The translations under genes were made by a program, and so were the position numbers. Below, one piece after another: positions 1-10,578 of a DNA stretch of 64,000 nucleotides. The notes under the pieces were generated by a model. That model was not told the origin of the DNA. It did no database searches and worked only from the letters and a program-made list of their open reading frames with translations. The DNA comes from Kalaharituber pfeilii (Eukaryota; Ascomycota; Pezizomycetes; Pezizales; Pezizaceae): positions 1-64,000 of the forward strand of contig WHUZ01000091.1 in assembly GCA_015179045.1 (NCBI GenBank). Direction: 5' to 3'. Numbering within the stretch: position 1 is the stretch's first letter; each line of letters starts with the position of its first letter.

Positions 1-253
1 ATGTACTGAAATCATTGCTATGTCGACCCATACAGCCCCATTCGGTAACCCGCTTCGGCTTAACAGTTATTTTAAACTCAATCAGGCTAGCTATAAGTAC
101 TATGAAAGCGTAGTTTCTTAGTTTTTTAGATTCCATCAAAGACTATTGGTTTTATATACTATGACATATTATACTATCTATATTATCTTACTGTTTCTAA
201 TGAAATATTATAAATATTATAGATATAACTAGCTGTATCTTACAAGACTTCTA

Positions 254-395
254 TAGAAGGGGAGAGGGGGGGGTGGAACGGGGATGTATATGTAGAACTT
301 TCTTTGCTGAGCCTGTCTCCGGGCTTTGAGGGATTGCCCAGGGACCGTGCCATGGCTTAGCGCTGCAAGCGGGGTTACGTGATTTAAAAAAAGAA
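254..395 (+). mobile_element. LINE-B 3' end fragment with TSD
   Basis: A 142-bp insertion bounded by a 14-bp direct repeat (TTACAAGACTTCTA at 240-253 and 396-409). It ends with the LINE-B signature CCATGGCTTAGCGCTGCAAG, then GGGGTTACGTGATTT and a short A-run. It carries no coding sequence. The poly(A) tail, the TSD and the missing 5' part are the usual marks of target-primed reverse transcription with 5' truncation. Confidence 0.8.
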
Positions 396-549
396 TTACA
401 AGACTTCTAAAAATACGGAAATAGCAATACTTATAAATACAAGTTCTTTTTACTATTATAGCATATTATAACTATCTATTATATATATACTCTATTATTA
501 ACCACGCTACTAATATATCAGAATCAAAATTATTTGTTTTCTGAGCATT

Positions 550-1087
550 TTTTTTATTTTTTTATTTCATCACTCGCATGCCGCCTGGAAGGCGATGGCG
601 AGGGGTTAGGTACATGATAGATGAAGTAAGATAAGACTGAAAGTATGGAAAATGAGTACTGGATAGGAAGATAAAAATGAAAGTAGTAAAAATTATTCCG
701 CCGCCCAGTCCAACACCTCCGCCAGTGTTCTCCCCCCCTCCTCCTCCGATCTCGACAACTCCTTCAGCCCCGCCTCTCCTCTCGGTAGCCTTTTCTTTCA
801 CGCCTCGGACTTATTCATGATGTGCTCGAAGTTCTCGAGGTCTTTGCCGCACCATCTGCATTCGGGTGAGGTGTCCCTGCCTATTCGGTGTCTCCACTGC
901 CGTAGCCCCTTGTTTCCCAGAATTCCTGCGAGAGTGGCTACCCTCCTCCTGCTCCCCAGGTACTCCAGTGGCCTGTACGACAGCTGCAGTCTTTTCCTCT
1001 CTTCGGCCCTCCCCTCTTTGGCGTGTTGTCGAATACCTGCCTCGGTCACCGTCTCGTCTTGATATTGCATTGCCGTGGCGATCTGTA
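550..1087 (-). mobile_element. 5'-truncated LINE-A with ORF2 C-terminal remnant
   Basis: The minus strand carries a LINE-A 3' end: poly(A) (read as T-run at 550-567), a hairpin with GCCT/AGGC in its stem, then about 300 bp of decayed coding sequence. The remnant (about 798-1085) contains a Cys-x2-Cys-x8-His pattern in PECRWCGKDLENFEH, preceded by LAGILGNKGLRQWRHRIG. This matches the C-terminal zinc finger of the LINE-A copies at 32439-32640 and 45625-45837. The final Cys is lost and the frame breaks. Near-identical 11-mers (TTCTGAGCATT at 539-549, TTCTGAACATT at 1088-1098) look like a TSD with one mutation. Confidence 0.75.
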
Positions 1088-1224
1088 TTCTGAACATTAG
1101 GCGGCACTAGCAGTTCTGATACAGACTTGCTACCTGGGGTACACAACTATCTAACTACTATGCCTGGACATTATTCAAGCTTTACTAATACCTAGAACCT
1201 AAAGCTATAGTCTACTTCGCAGCA

Positions 1225-1261
1225 TCTCGCCATAGCCCTTAGGGCGGCATGCGGGTAATGA

Positions 1262-1296
<35 letters not shown>

Positions 1297-1303
1297 AAAA
1301 TCT
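1225..1303 (+). mobile_element. LINE-A tail with long poly(A)
   Basis: Plus-strand copy of the conserved hairpin (CGCCATAGCCCTTAGGGCGG) followed by GGTAATGATAT and about 31 A residues. I found no clear TSD and cannot place the 5' end. It may extend a little upstream of the hairpin. Confidence 0.7.
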
Positions 1304-2097
1304 AGATGCAGGCCTTTGTTGTCTGCTTCCAGACACATATCGAGCCTTCCATTGTCACAATGCAATTGTATTACTATCAGGAATGAAGTTTTTTTATATC
1401 TTGAGTGCTAAATGATACTAGCGGTTCTGATGCACACGGTACCTAAGCGGTAGATTCTGTACGTGGTCTTCTGTTACTTTGATCAAAAAAATGAATCAAT
1501 TCAAATCTCTCCTCTCCACGCAGAGCGGTGAGGTGTCTTTCATCTACTCAGACAAGTGATAGACCTTCAAAGGCATTCTAGATTTGAAACTTTTAATATT
1601 CGACGGTTACCATCCTATACGGGTTTTGATATTGGGGTGTAGTAGTTTACGAAGTCGCCCTGGTGCATCCTTTCTGTTATACTCAAAGTAACTAGCTAAC
1701 ACTCTATATAGAGAGTTAGTGCACACGTCCGGGCTTCAATTTGAGCCCACTGGAGAGTCATCTGCACTCGAAGTAAGTTTTCGTTGAAGCATCCGGAAAG
1801 TGCACGATATATCTAGGTTGTGCTTAATATATCCTGGTAGCGTGCATTACTTCTCTTCGCTACAATTGCATGCACCAGTGAGTTACATGTCCAAATCATT
1901 GCGATAAAGGACTGATAATTGTACTAATCACGAGGAAGAGTAATGATCTTGATGTATTTAGCACTATTGTTATCTCAAATAGTTCTGATAGCTCACTATA
2001 ACCTTAGGTCACAAGTGACTATATAGATACATAGAGATTTATGTAAGTACATTCATGTTCCTGACCAGACTGGATGTCTCCAGAACCTAGTCCATTT

Positions 2098-2119
2098 GCG
2101 AACGGACTAGTCCGTTCGC
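2098..2119. repeat. 22-nt perfect palindrome
   Basis: The half-site is GCGAACGGACT, followed directly by its reverse complement. Further CGTTCG/CCGTTCC copies follow at 2121-2135. Repeated GTTCGCGAA/CCGGTTCG motifs also occur at the ends of the element at 48909-49991, but I cannot show that the two are related. Confidence 0.6.
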
Positions 2120-2670
2120 TGGTCCGTTCCGGTGTTCCGAGGAAACCAGAACATAACTATATAACTAACCCTCACGTCCCTTCCACTGATTCCTGACCTC
2201 ATTCCGATTACACAAATCCTCCCACTTCTTATCTACTGCCGCCATCAACCTGACTGAACGTCGACCCTGAATTCCGGATTCGCACTTAGAATAAGGAGGG
2301 CTTCGTCACGTAGGAAAAACAAGAAAGAGCTTCTGAAGGAATAAAGAAGATCTGTACTGTTACGTCCGTACCGTTGGGTCCAATAAGTCTGATTGATTAA
2401 AGAGATGCAGAATCAAACAGGATTATATACATAATGAGCATTGCATGACGTGACTGCAGAACCATGACTAGACAGGCAGGTGTAACATATCAGGCAGGTG
2501 CGGAAGTAACGGAATGCATGGCTTGCAACTAAGCGCTGTGGCGTGAAGTTGGTACTGTGGCGTTATTGCATGATTCAGACACATAATAGCAACGGAGTGT
2601 AGATCATGTGTATGTTAAATGAAAGAACAGAACAGCAACCAATAAACAGACGAAACAGCAGTTAGAGGGA

Positions 2671-2790
2671 ACTATCCATTGATAACAGTAACAGGAAGAA
2701 ACGTATCCATTAGTAACAGTAACAGAATGAACGTATCCATTAGTAACAGTAATAGGAAAAAACTTATCTATTAGTAACAGCAACATACGG
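2671..2790. repeat. Minisatellite, about 32-34 bp unit x 4
   Basis: Four imperfect tandem copies of a unit with the core TATCCATTAGTAACAGTAAC, each followed by a purine-rich spacer. No gene is associated. Confidence 0.8.
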
Positions 2791-3222
2791 GTAGCGGATG
2801 TTGATAGATAGCTCGAACACGGGTGGCGGATGTCATGTTTCGACACAACCTAGATATAAAAGATCCCACTGTCCCCACCAATTTATCCTCCGGGTCCAAA
2901 TCCTTGATGGTCAACATTTAAGCGAACACGTGACATTAGCCGCTCAACCAGAAATTCTTTCATAGTGTAAGCGCCAAGAGTAGTCTTGCAGCCAGCGGGC
3001 CTGACAGTGCGGGGTAGGAGACTTGCGGAGCAGCGACTGAATCATCAGCGGAGGAATACATCCAAGGTGAGGTACAGCCTCCACTCTTGAATTAAATACC
3101 AGTTCACCGAACATTGCAAAATAATTCCATTTTCCTACACTAATTAAGTAATTAGCGAATGCACTAACGATGACAACGCAAAAGCAGTAAGTGAATTCGA
3201 ACCAGAATCCACGGCATGTATA

Positions 3223-4402
3223 ATGGGACGCTTAAGTTGCAATTGTTCGGGGAATGGATCTACTAATAACCCGGAGTCTAGCGATCCTACTAGCCTTCAA
3301 TTCCTGCGCACTGACTTCTTCAAGATCATTCTTAAAGATGTCGTGCCCCAGAACCGGGAAGAAAGTGCTGCCACGACAGTACACACAGGTCCAAAGACGA
3401 GCACTGTTCCTCCTAAAGGTGTATTCTATGTGCACAAATCTCTGTTGGCGTCGCTTTCTGCTGAGCTGGATAAGCATGTCAATAATGACATGAAAGAGGG
3501 AGCAGAAGGAGTAATGGAACTAGGCGAGGTGGACGAGCCGACAATAATTGCGTTCCTGCAGTGGGCATATAAAGATGACTATACAATGTACCTCTCCATT
3601 TCCGTATCTGCGTCCCATTTGGCGCGCAGGGTCAAGTTGGCTAACGACGTAGCGTGATGACAGTGAGAACCCAAAAGCCGCTTCCTCATTACTTACGCAC
3701 ACGAAGATCTACGCTTTGGCAGATCGATTCAATACTGTGTCTCTCAAGGACCTGTCCTACAACAAGATCACTGCCTTGCTTGCCGATCTCGGTATGGTTG
3801 CAGCCGCAGACGACGTTAAGGCTGTGATGGCCGCAGTTTCATACGCATTTGACAATCTACTGTTCTCGAGCTCCAGTTCTAGCAACGCCACCGCAACAGA
3901 CCGCTTGCTCAAGTATTTCGCGCATTACACAGCATGGGCCTTGGATGTTTTTCGCAAAAACGCTGAATTTTGCTCTTTGCTTAAGCACTCCCCCGATTTT
4001 GCGGAAGCTTTGGTCACAAACTCTAGGTCTGCCCCGATCGCGCCATGGGTTGCAGCAATTATCGACGATAAAGGTGGCGCTCAGGGAGCTCTGGGCCTTA
4101 CTGGAACCTTCACTGGGGACACAAACCATATTCTCAGTCGCTATTGTGCGAGCTGCGGCTATAAGGGGGTAGCATATATCTCCTGCCCTTCCTGTGGTGC
4201 GGCCGATCAGGAAATTGGTTGTAAGATTCACCTCCATGGGTCGGTTCTTGGAGTTTTGGGACAAGATAGGCTATCGGGAACCAAGACCTCATTCGACTTT
4301 GAGTGCAGCTGCTGCCAGAAAGTAAATACCATTTCAAGCAGTTCGAGGACTTACCTTTGTTGTCGGAAGTGCAGAAACTACAATTACCTACAGTTAACCT
4401 AA
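3223..4402 (+). CDS. BTB/POZ domain protein with Cys-rich C-terminus
   Basis: Two exons, 3223-3603 and 3653-4402, giving 376 aa. The 49-nt intron begins GTATCTG, has a GCTAAC branch site and ends CGTAG. Splicing restores frame and joins FLQWAYKDDY to LLTHTKIYALADRF, the usual order in fungal BTB proteins. The BTB/POZ fold spans about residues 25-165: TDFFKIILKDV, then YVHKSLLASLSAELDKHV and the acidic EGVMELGEVDEPT segment. The C-terminal third has paired cysteines that could bind zinc (CASC 292-295, CPSC 305-308, CSCC 345-348, CC..C 363-367). BTB proteins of this type are dimerisation or Cullin3-adaptor modules, but the partner here is unknown. The start is the first ATG of the open frame. 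An upstream in-frame start cannot be excluded. Confidence 0.88.
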
Positions 4403-4624
4403 AGCCCGAGGGTACCAAGGTCCAGGTACAGGTATGAAACTGGATTCGTAATGGTGTTGTGTTGGGTATACTAGCAGAATAGTCATGAATATGTATCGCC
4501 TTTCAGAATGGAACGAAGTAATCACTATTGCATGTAACCTTAGATCGCATATTTGTGACTTCGATGAACAGCCTGCCCTGATCTTTGATCGTCAACACTG
4601 AAGGGCCTTTTCTTGTAGTTTATT

Positions 4625-4736
4625 TTTTTTTTTTTTTTTTTTTTTTCATATCATTGATCGCTTGCCGCCCTATGGGCTATGGCGATATTTAGATACAGGA
4701 AAAGGAAATAAAGGAAATAAAGTCCCGTCTCCTCCT
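4625..4736 (-). mobile_element. LINE-A tail insertion with 12-bp TSD
   Basis: Poly(T)/ATATCATTGATCGC plus the hairpin on the minus strand, flanked by TTGTAGTTTATT at 4613-4624 and 4737-4748. The outer stem pair is A-U (ATCGC..GCGAT) instead of the common C-G. It lies just downstream of the BTB gene and carries no coding sequence. Confidence 0.85.
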
Positions 4737-4748
4737 TTGTAGTTTATT

Positions 4749-5454
4749 GTTGTTCTTGACGATCAAGAGTCTACAATTTCCCCTGCCCATCGGTATCAAC
4801 TTATTATCGCTTGGCGTTTACACTCTATGATACGCATACTAGAATTCATCCCATTCTAATATAGTCACATCTTACCCGCTTTATACATGTGAAGTAATCC
4901 ACAGCAGTCAATAGAACCACGACCTGGATAAACGCAGTTTCACATATTACTCCAGGCGGCCGCTCGTGCACGCTAATAGAAACCTTTCGAGCTCGTAGAT
5001 GAGAGGTTTTCTCTTTTTAGTCATGAAACCCTGCGTACAGCTTGCAAGCCCATAGCGCCAGTAGCAATAACCACCTTACATTTCAACATTGCCATTTTCC
5101 ATTTCGCCACCCATGTTATCTATTGTTTCCATATACTACACTTAGATATTCTCCACAAACGGACCCAAGTACCAGCACTTCATTATCTAGCAGGGCATTT
5201 TTCCACTTCGTTCCGCGCATATTCACAAATCCCATTCCTCGACTTTCGGATTCATGACATAAACAAAACTATACGTCTCATACGGAATACATCAATGTTC
5301 ATTATGCCCAACATACGAAGAACCTAGTTAGTACACTTCTATTTCTCTTTAGCACCCCATGTACTACCTTTCACACTTCTCACGATGCTAGACCCTCCAC
5401 TCAATGAACTCCCTTCAACGACTCCGCCAGCAATCACCCAAGCACCCCACATAC
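4749..5454. other. Intergenic, no gene seen
   Basis: Mixed-composition sequence. The short open frames lack homologous motifs and conserved start or splice context. The end at about 5455 is where the carboxylesterase remnant stops. Confidence 0.4.
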
Positions 5455-7200
5455 CTAATCCCAATTGCCCTCGCACCCCAACTCCGCCGTCTTCCCGCCC
5501 TCGCCCTCCCTCGCCAACAACACCGACGTCTGGCCCAACAACGCGCCATCAAACTCCGGCAACTCGAACGGGGCCTGTGAAAGCTCGTTCTCGGTATCTA
5601 CTGCGAACGCAACCCACATCGATTGCAGATACTTAAGAACCGCTAGCTGGAGGCGCGCGGGCGACCCTAGCTGCGCCACTGTGCCAAACAGCACGGGGAC
5701 CTCGGAACCGTGAGTCGCGTCGAGAGTCACAGCGGTGCCATTCAGGATATAGAAGAAACTAAAGTAGCGGTAGCTCTAGACGGGGACCCCTTTGGCTTTT
5801 CTATAAGGGAGGCGGAGCGTCAGTTGGGGTGGTATTGTGGAAGTGGGGGTGGCGCTACCTTGTCAGTACAATACGGAGTCTGTGCAGGACACGTGAGCGT
5901 GACTGCCGTGGAAAGGACGGCTAAGAGCTAGGTTGCAGGAGGGTTAGAGGTGCAGTTCAAGTCTCCATTGCTGAGGCGCTGGCAGGAGGCGTTCTCGTTT
6001 TCCCTAGAGCCGATTCATCCAGCGTCTAGTCAGGCAGACACACAAAATAGAGTCTTAAATGGAACAGAAAGGACAAAAACTGGCTACTCACCGCCTTTTC
6101 AAACTCCCCCGCCTCCCCTTCCGCTTATACTCGTTTCAGTCAGTTCAAGGGAAGGGACAGCCAGCGTTCTTATTTTCTTTTCTTTCCTTTATTTCATTTT
6201 CCTTTACTATGTAACTATCCTCGCCATAGCCCACAGGGGCGGCAAGCGAGTAATGATATATATATATAAAAAAAAAAAAAAAATACTCGTTTTCCGAAAA
6301 CACCACTTGCCCATTCACTCTAGGCCCGAGCCTCAGGGGAGCGTCGCATGACTGAGTCTTGCCTATAGCCTCCAGGGCCTCCTCGCACGCCTGCTCCCGC
6401 ATGCACTCCATCTCCGTCTCCGCATCCTTCCCCGCGGAGCCAAGTTTGCTAGTTAGGTTCTCTCATGCCGAGTAATCCTCCCCATCTGCGCCAAAAATGT
6501 TTCGGAGCAAGCTAATAGAGCCGGACACCGGGCGGAGCGCCTCGAGCATCAGGTCGATCGTCGAGCCATGCGAAGGCGTGCATGTCGGCGCTGGCGCCGC
6601 CGGCGGAGTGCCTGAAGGGCATGATGTGGGTGGATCCCGCGGAAAGACGAGAAATGATCTTGGACCGTCTCGGGCACCAGGCGCTGGTCGAGTAGCCCGA
6701 GGTTTTACTGGTTGAGGTGGGGTGAGTTGGGGAAGCCGACGACGTTGGTGCGATGGCTGATTGAGAGGACAACAACATCATTGTCGGCGGCGAAGATTAT
6801 CCTGTTATAGCGCAACCATGACAATCCTCGAAATTGGAATCCGCCAACGTGCACCCAGACCATGACCGGCGCGGCGTCGCGACTGGGGCTCATCCACATG
6901 TTCAGAGCGAAGCAGTCGTCGTTTTTGACCTGGTTGGCAGGTTCGAGACCGGGGACCAGGTCATGCAACGGGGTCCGCGTGCTCTGGTCGTCGTGAATAC
7001 CGGAGCATGAGGGTCCGAATTTGCTAGCGCTGATGACGGAGGTGGAATTTGAGGGACACAGAGGGCATGGAGGGAGGAATCGGAGGGCTGTGATGGGGCG
7101 ATCCGCGCGTAGAAGATGTTGAGGTCTAAGCGGATGGGGTCGTCAAGGAAAAATGGGGCCCCTTAAAGTGTGTAGAGGGAGGAGATGGTCACCGTGGGTG
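5455..7200 (-). pseudogene. Decayed type-B carboxylesterase/lipase
   Basis: Read on the minus strand, pieces of an alpha/beta-hydrolase of the carboxylesterase type-B family appear in order. From about 7050 to 6705: SKFGPSCSG, then DDCFALNMWMS, VMVWVHVGGFQFRG (oxyanion-hole region) and VVVLSISHRTNVVGFP. After a frame change, FRHSAGGASADMHAF (6512-6600) is the nucleophile elbow, with the usual G before HSAGG replaced by R. The C-terminal piece (5730-5455) has HGSEVPVLFGTV, YLQSMWVAFA and a terminal Asp-rich segment. Stops and frameshifts separate the parts, and a LINE-A tail sits in the middle (6004-6285). Homologues are about 550 aa, hydrolyse ester substrates and are often secreted; 7143-7330 could hold a decayed signal-peptide exon. 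This copy cannot make an active enzyme. Confidence 0.82.
6004..6285 (+). mobile_element. LINE-A insertion inside the esterase pseudogene
   Basis: A 282-bp insertion with 10-bp TSD CTCGTTTTCC at 5994-6003 and 6286-6295. The 3' end has the hairpin at 6223-6250, TAATGATATATATATATA and an A-run. It interrupts the esterase between the nucleophile-elbow piece and the C-terminal piece. Confidence 0.85.
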
Positions 7201-7330
7201 AGGAAGTCGCGGGTGTGGCATTGGCGGGGATGAGGAAAGGGAGGGAGACGAGGGATATGAAGTGAGCAGGATGAAAGGGCGGCAGGAGCGCATTGCATTT
7301 TGAAATCTAGCCGGGAGAGTATAGACACAT

Positions 7331-7990
7331 GTGTATCGGAGCGCTACATTATCCGGTCAGCAGCAGCAGCACCCCCGAGAGTATACTGCTCTCCGCGTTG
7401 CTGCTGGTATTCAAGTGCGGGCATTTGGCGACGTGAGTAATTCTTTATATGACCCTCCCCATACGCACATTCCCCAATTCAGATCTAACCTTTACGATGC
7501 CCCCACTTCCGGCACCGGGCTTCGGTATGGCGCGCAACGTCCGGTGTGCGTATGCCACTTTCCTGGTAGATGGGGCCTCGTCTGGAGTCCTCCAGAAGCA
7601 GTTTCCTCCGCCCCAGCCCCTGCATCGTGGCAGCGTTTCGTAGTCTTCGCTTCCACATGCTTTGAGGTATGTGTTGAGTGAAGAATTCAATGAGGCGGAC
7701 AAGCACCCGGCGCCTGCGCCGTCTGCGTGGATCAGCAGCCGCACCGCGGGGAAATGTTCCAGCGGCTGCATTTAAGTTGCATATTGGACCAAATATGCTC
7801 CGTGGTAAGTACGTTGTGATGCATAACTCGCCGGCGTTAATTGTTGGGGCACTTTCTAAGTGCTGATGTATTGCGTGGACATGCCAGGGATGATTAAATA
7901 CTTTACAAGAATCTAGAACGCGGAGGGAAACTGGACCGGAAGAAGCCGTGGTGCGGCGGATCAGATAAGCAAGTAAATTTATAGACAGAC
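7331..7990. other. Unassigned region upstream of the esterase remnant
   Basis: Overlapping open frames on both strands (for example 7445-7771 minus) show no recognisable domain. Composition is GC-richer than the flanks. It could be more of an old gene, but I cannot support a product. Confidence 0.3.
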
Positions 7991-8003
7991 AAGGCGGAGG
8001 CTC

Positions 8004-8041
8004 ACCCTGCCATGGCCAAGTGCTACAAGCGAGGTTATGTG

Positions 8042-8073
<32 letters not shown>
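8004..8073 (+). mobile_element. LINE-B tail-only insertion
   Basis: A 70-bp insertion holding only ACCCTGCCATGGCCAAGTGC, then TACAAGCGAGGTTATGTGATT and about 31 A. It is flanked by a 13-bp TSD, AAGGCGGAGGCTC, at 7991-8003 and 8074-8086. This is LINE-B truncated to its last 40 or so nucleotides. Confidence 0.9.
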
Positions 8074-8078
<5 letters not shown>

Positions 8079-8351
8079 GGAGGCTCCTGAGCACAAACCC
8101 TGGAACTTATCAGGGTTGGCAGGTGACTCAAATTTAGTTGCAGTGTGTAGATGTGAGGCCTGCTTGTGCTAAGGAAGCATCATACGTGCAGGGGAATTTG
8201 AATATAGTTTAATAAGGCACTGGGTCCTGTATGTATCTAGTTCTGGTATATAATAGGAAGTACTTCCATGCGCGTTATGATTATCGCAGCAGCTCGGTTT
8301 GGGAAATCTTGCGAGACGCGGAGGTACTTCGTTGTTTGTTTGCAAGTGTTA

Positions 8352-9085
8352 ATTGGATGACTTTCACTAGCCCAGATATCCAGATTCCTAGATCCCAGAC
8401 TCCCAGATTCCTAGATCCCAGACTCCCAGATTCCTACACCAGCCAATGCCAAGGACGTCGCAGATTTTTCAGAACCGCTTCCAGATTCCCAGATTCCCAG
8501 ATTCTGGCAGACCACACCCCCCCCCCTGCCAGACGGTTTTCGCAGATTCCCAGATTCTCAGACCTATCCACTAAACTCGATTCAGCAAAATGCAACCCAT
8601 ACTCCATAATGGTCATGATGATGATGAAGATATCTATATCGCAGTCGGCTTAATAATAGCGATCTATGGCCTGCAATTACAGCGCGAACGGCGAAATCGC
8701 TTCTACCTGACACGCGTGTGTTTACCACTGCCAACATCCTCAGCTTGGAGTTCTCTATATCACAGTCGCAATGTTAAAGGGTTCATTGTACTATGGGAAT
8801 AAGTCCAATTACATTTGATAAAATTTTATCAACTGGATCAGTAGGTAGATAGTGTTCAGCGGGTGGACGGTGTTCAGCGGGGTAGACAGCGAGCGCAGGT
8901 GTTGGGAGAGTAGAAGGTGTTCTGCAGCACTCGTTAGCTTTAGGAATCTGAGAATCTGGGAATTTGGGGGGTTCCTAGTGAAAACGGGGTTTTGCCCAGA
9001 ATTATCGTAGACGTGCAAATGTGGCGAAAATCTGAGTCTGGGAATCTAGGAATCTGGGAATCTGGGCTAGTGAAAGTCATCCAAT
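8352..9085. mobile_element. Internally deleted PIF/Harbinger-like element
   Basis: A 734-bp element with long terminal inverted repeats. Both ends read ATTGGATGACTTTCACTAGC inwards, followed by CCAGAT and repeated TCCCAGATTC units (8370-8445 left, 9030-9065 right). A second inner set of the same units occurs at 8480-8560 and 8940-8975. Inside lies the 5' piece of a transposase gene (8590-8802). I could not identify a TSD with confidence. Confidence 0.8.
8590..8802 (+). pseudogene. N-terminal fragment of Harbinger-type transposase
   Basis: The 70-aa frame contains IYIAVGLIIAIYGLQLQRER, then RNRFYLTRVCLPLPTSSAWSSLYHSRN. This aligns with the start of the complete transposase at 50822 (YITALVLIWLYADYRER, RLRFYLTRPDLPQPRGGTAWDSLYNNAND). 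The catalytic domain is missing: the element jumps from here to its right terminal repeats. The relationship is my own alignment within this window. Confidence 0.75.
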
Positions 9086-10578
9086 GTCTCCAGTGGTTGA
9101 TAATTGGACAAGAGTTCTTACAATATGTTGCCGGTGGTTGCAGCGGAAGACGTGACGTAGGTATATGAGCGCTTGCTTCGGTGGGAAGGTGCATATACCA
9201 GGGGGTGATACAAACGAAATTCACATAAAGAAGAGAAAAAAAAAATTAGCATATGTCAATGCTATCATTGAGTATGTATTATTATGTGATCGTTTAATTA
9301 GGTAACACTGATTGTCCGTGTCACCCCGGATACTCCTCAGTTGATTTCAATGCTCCTCAATAAGCGCAAGTAGAAATACGAAATCGCCTCATTATGGAAT
9401 CGTCCCTCTCTCGTATGTCCATTCTCGCCGCCAATCAGCCCTGGGTATGCATTATATTACTCGGCTCAACCCCCTCCCGCACGTGCTGCGGGCATTTACG
9501 TCATCAGGTTCGATAGCGGGAGTTCCGGATCTAGGTACAATATATGTATACGTGTGGATTGATTTAATCGGAACTGCTACCTTGCGTGCATGCATAGCAT
9601 CGGTTCGTCTCTATGTAACATATATATAAGTATAAGCAGCGTTGGTTCTAGGATCCAATTGTGATTATTGCACCCATTTGGGATATATCGGCCTTCCATT
9701 TATAAATGCCATAGACACGAATTGGAGTTTATTCTGCTGGCTGTCATCCCTAATAACATTGTATGTCTGATTTTGACCTTTTCTTAAATCATCTTTATCC
9801 ATTTTTTTCTAGACAAGTCACGGTCAAATATTCAATATCAATATTCAAACCAGTACAGTTGAATTTTTCTCATTTTCCGATTATAACTGTACTCCCAGAT
9901 ACATAAAAACAAAAGGGAAGATATAATATTTGGCAGTGTCTCAGAAGGAGGTACTACCATGGATCAGCACGGAAATTTAGGTATATAAATCTCAGAAACC
10001 GAATAGCATTCCAAAGGAGTCGATATGGCTATGTGTAGCAAAGCCCTCTCTGGTCGCGTAGCATTACAACAGGACTGTTATGCGGGGGGCTACAAAGGCG
10101 AGTAAGGTAGATCAACAGCCGAAGGCCAAAGAGGTTGAAGGTGGACTATACATTATGTGTCTATAGCACCAGGACCCAAGCACTCAATCACCATAGTACT
10201 AGGTTGGCAACCCGAAGCTTCAGAAGCAGATGGGACACCTTGTTTTCTTCAGTCTATGGCAGTAGATGCTCGTAATACTGTAATGCCAACCAAAATTACG
10301 GTGTAGAGATCTTGAAGGGCACGGGCCAAATGTACATACTAGACAATGTATCTACAGTGTTGTCAAAGTTTAATATTGCAAAATCAAAAAGCAATAACGC
10401 ATACACAGGAATCAAGAGTGGAGGAGGGTGTTAAAGAATGATTGTTCAAACTCTAGCAGTACATTGTCGGAACAAAGGATCATTCATGTTGCTGTACTCT
10501 TTACTAGCTAGGGTATTCGTATATTTCATCTTAGAAATTGCTCCACAACCTGCACGACTTGTGAGCTCTAATGGTACC

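Larger units (their letters stand above)
1304..3222. other. Gene-poor stretch before the BTB gene
   Basis: No convincing coding region on either strand. It holds a 22-nt perfect palindrome at 2098-2119 and a minisatellite at 2671-2790, listed separately. CACTAGCAGTTCTGATAC near 1105 recurs in diverged form near 1419, so part of the stretch is old repeat. Confidence 0.5.

Noticed and set aside
5385..5730. Plus-strand Pro/Thr-rich frames suggesting a secreted wall protein
   Set aside because: They are antisense to the C-terminal carboxylesterase blocks, which explain the sequence better.
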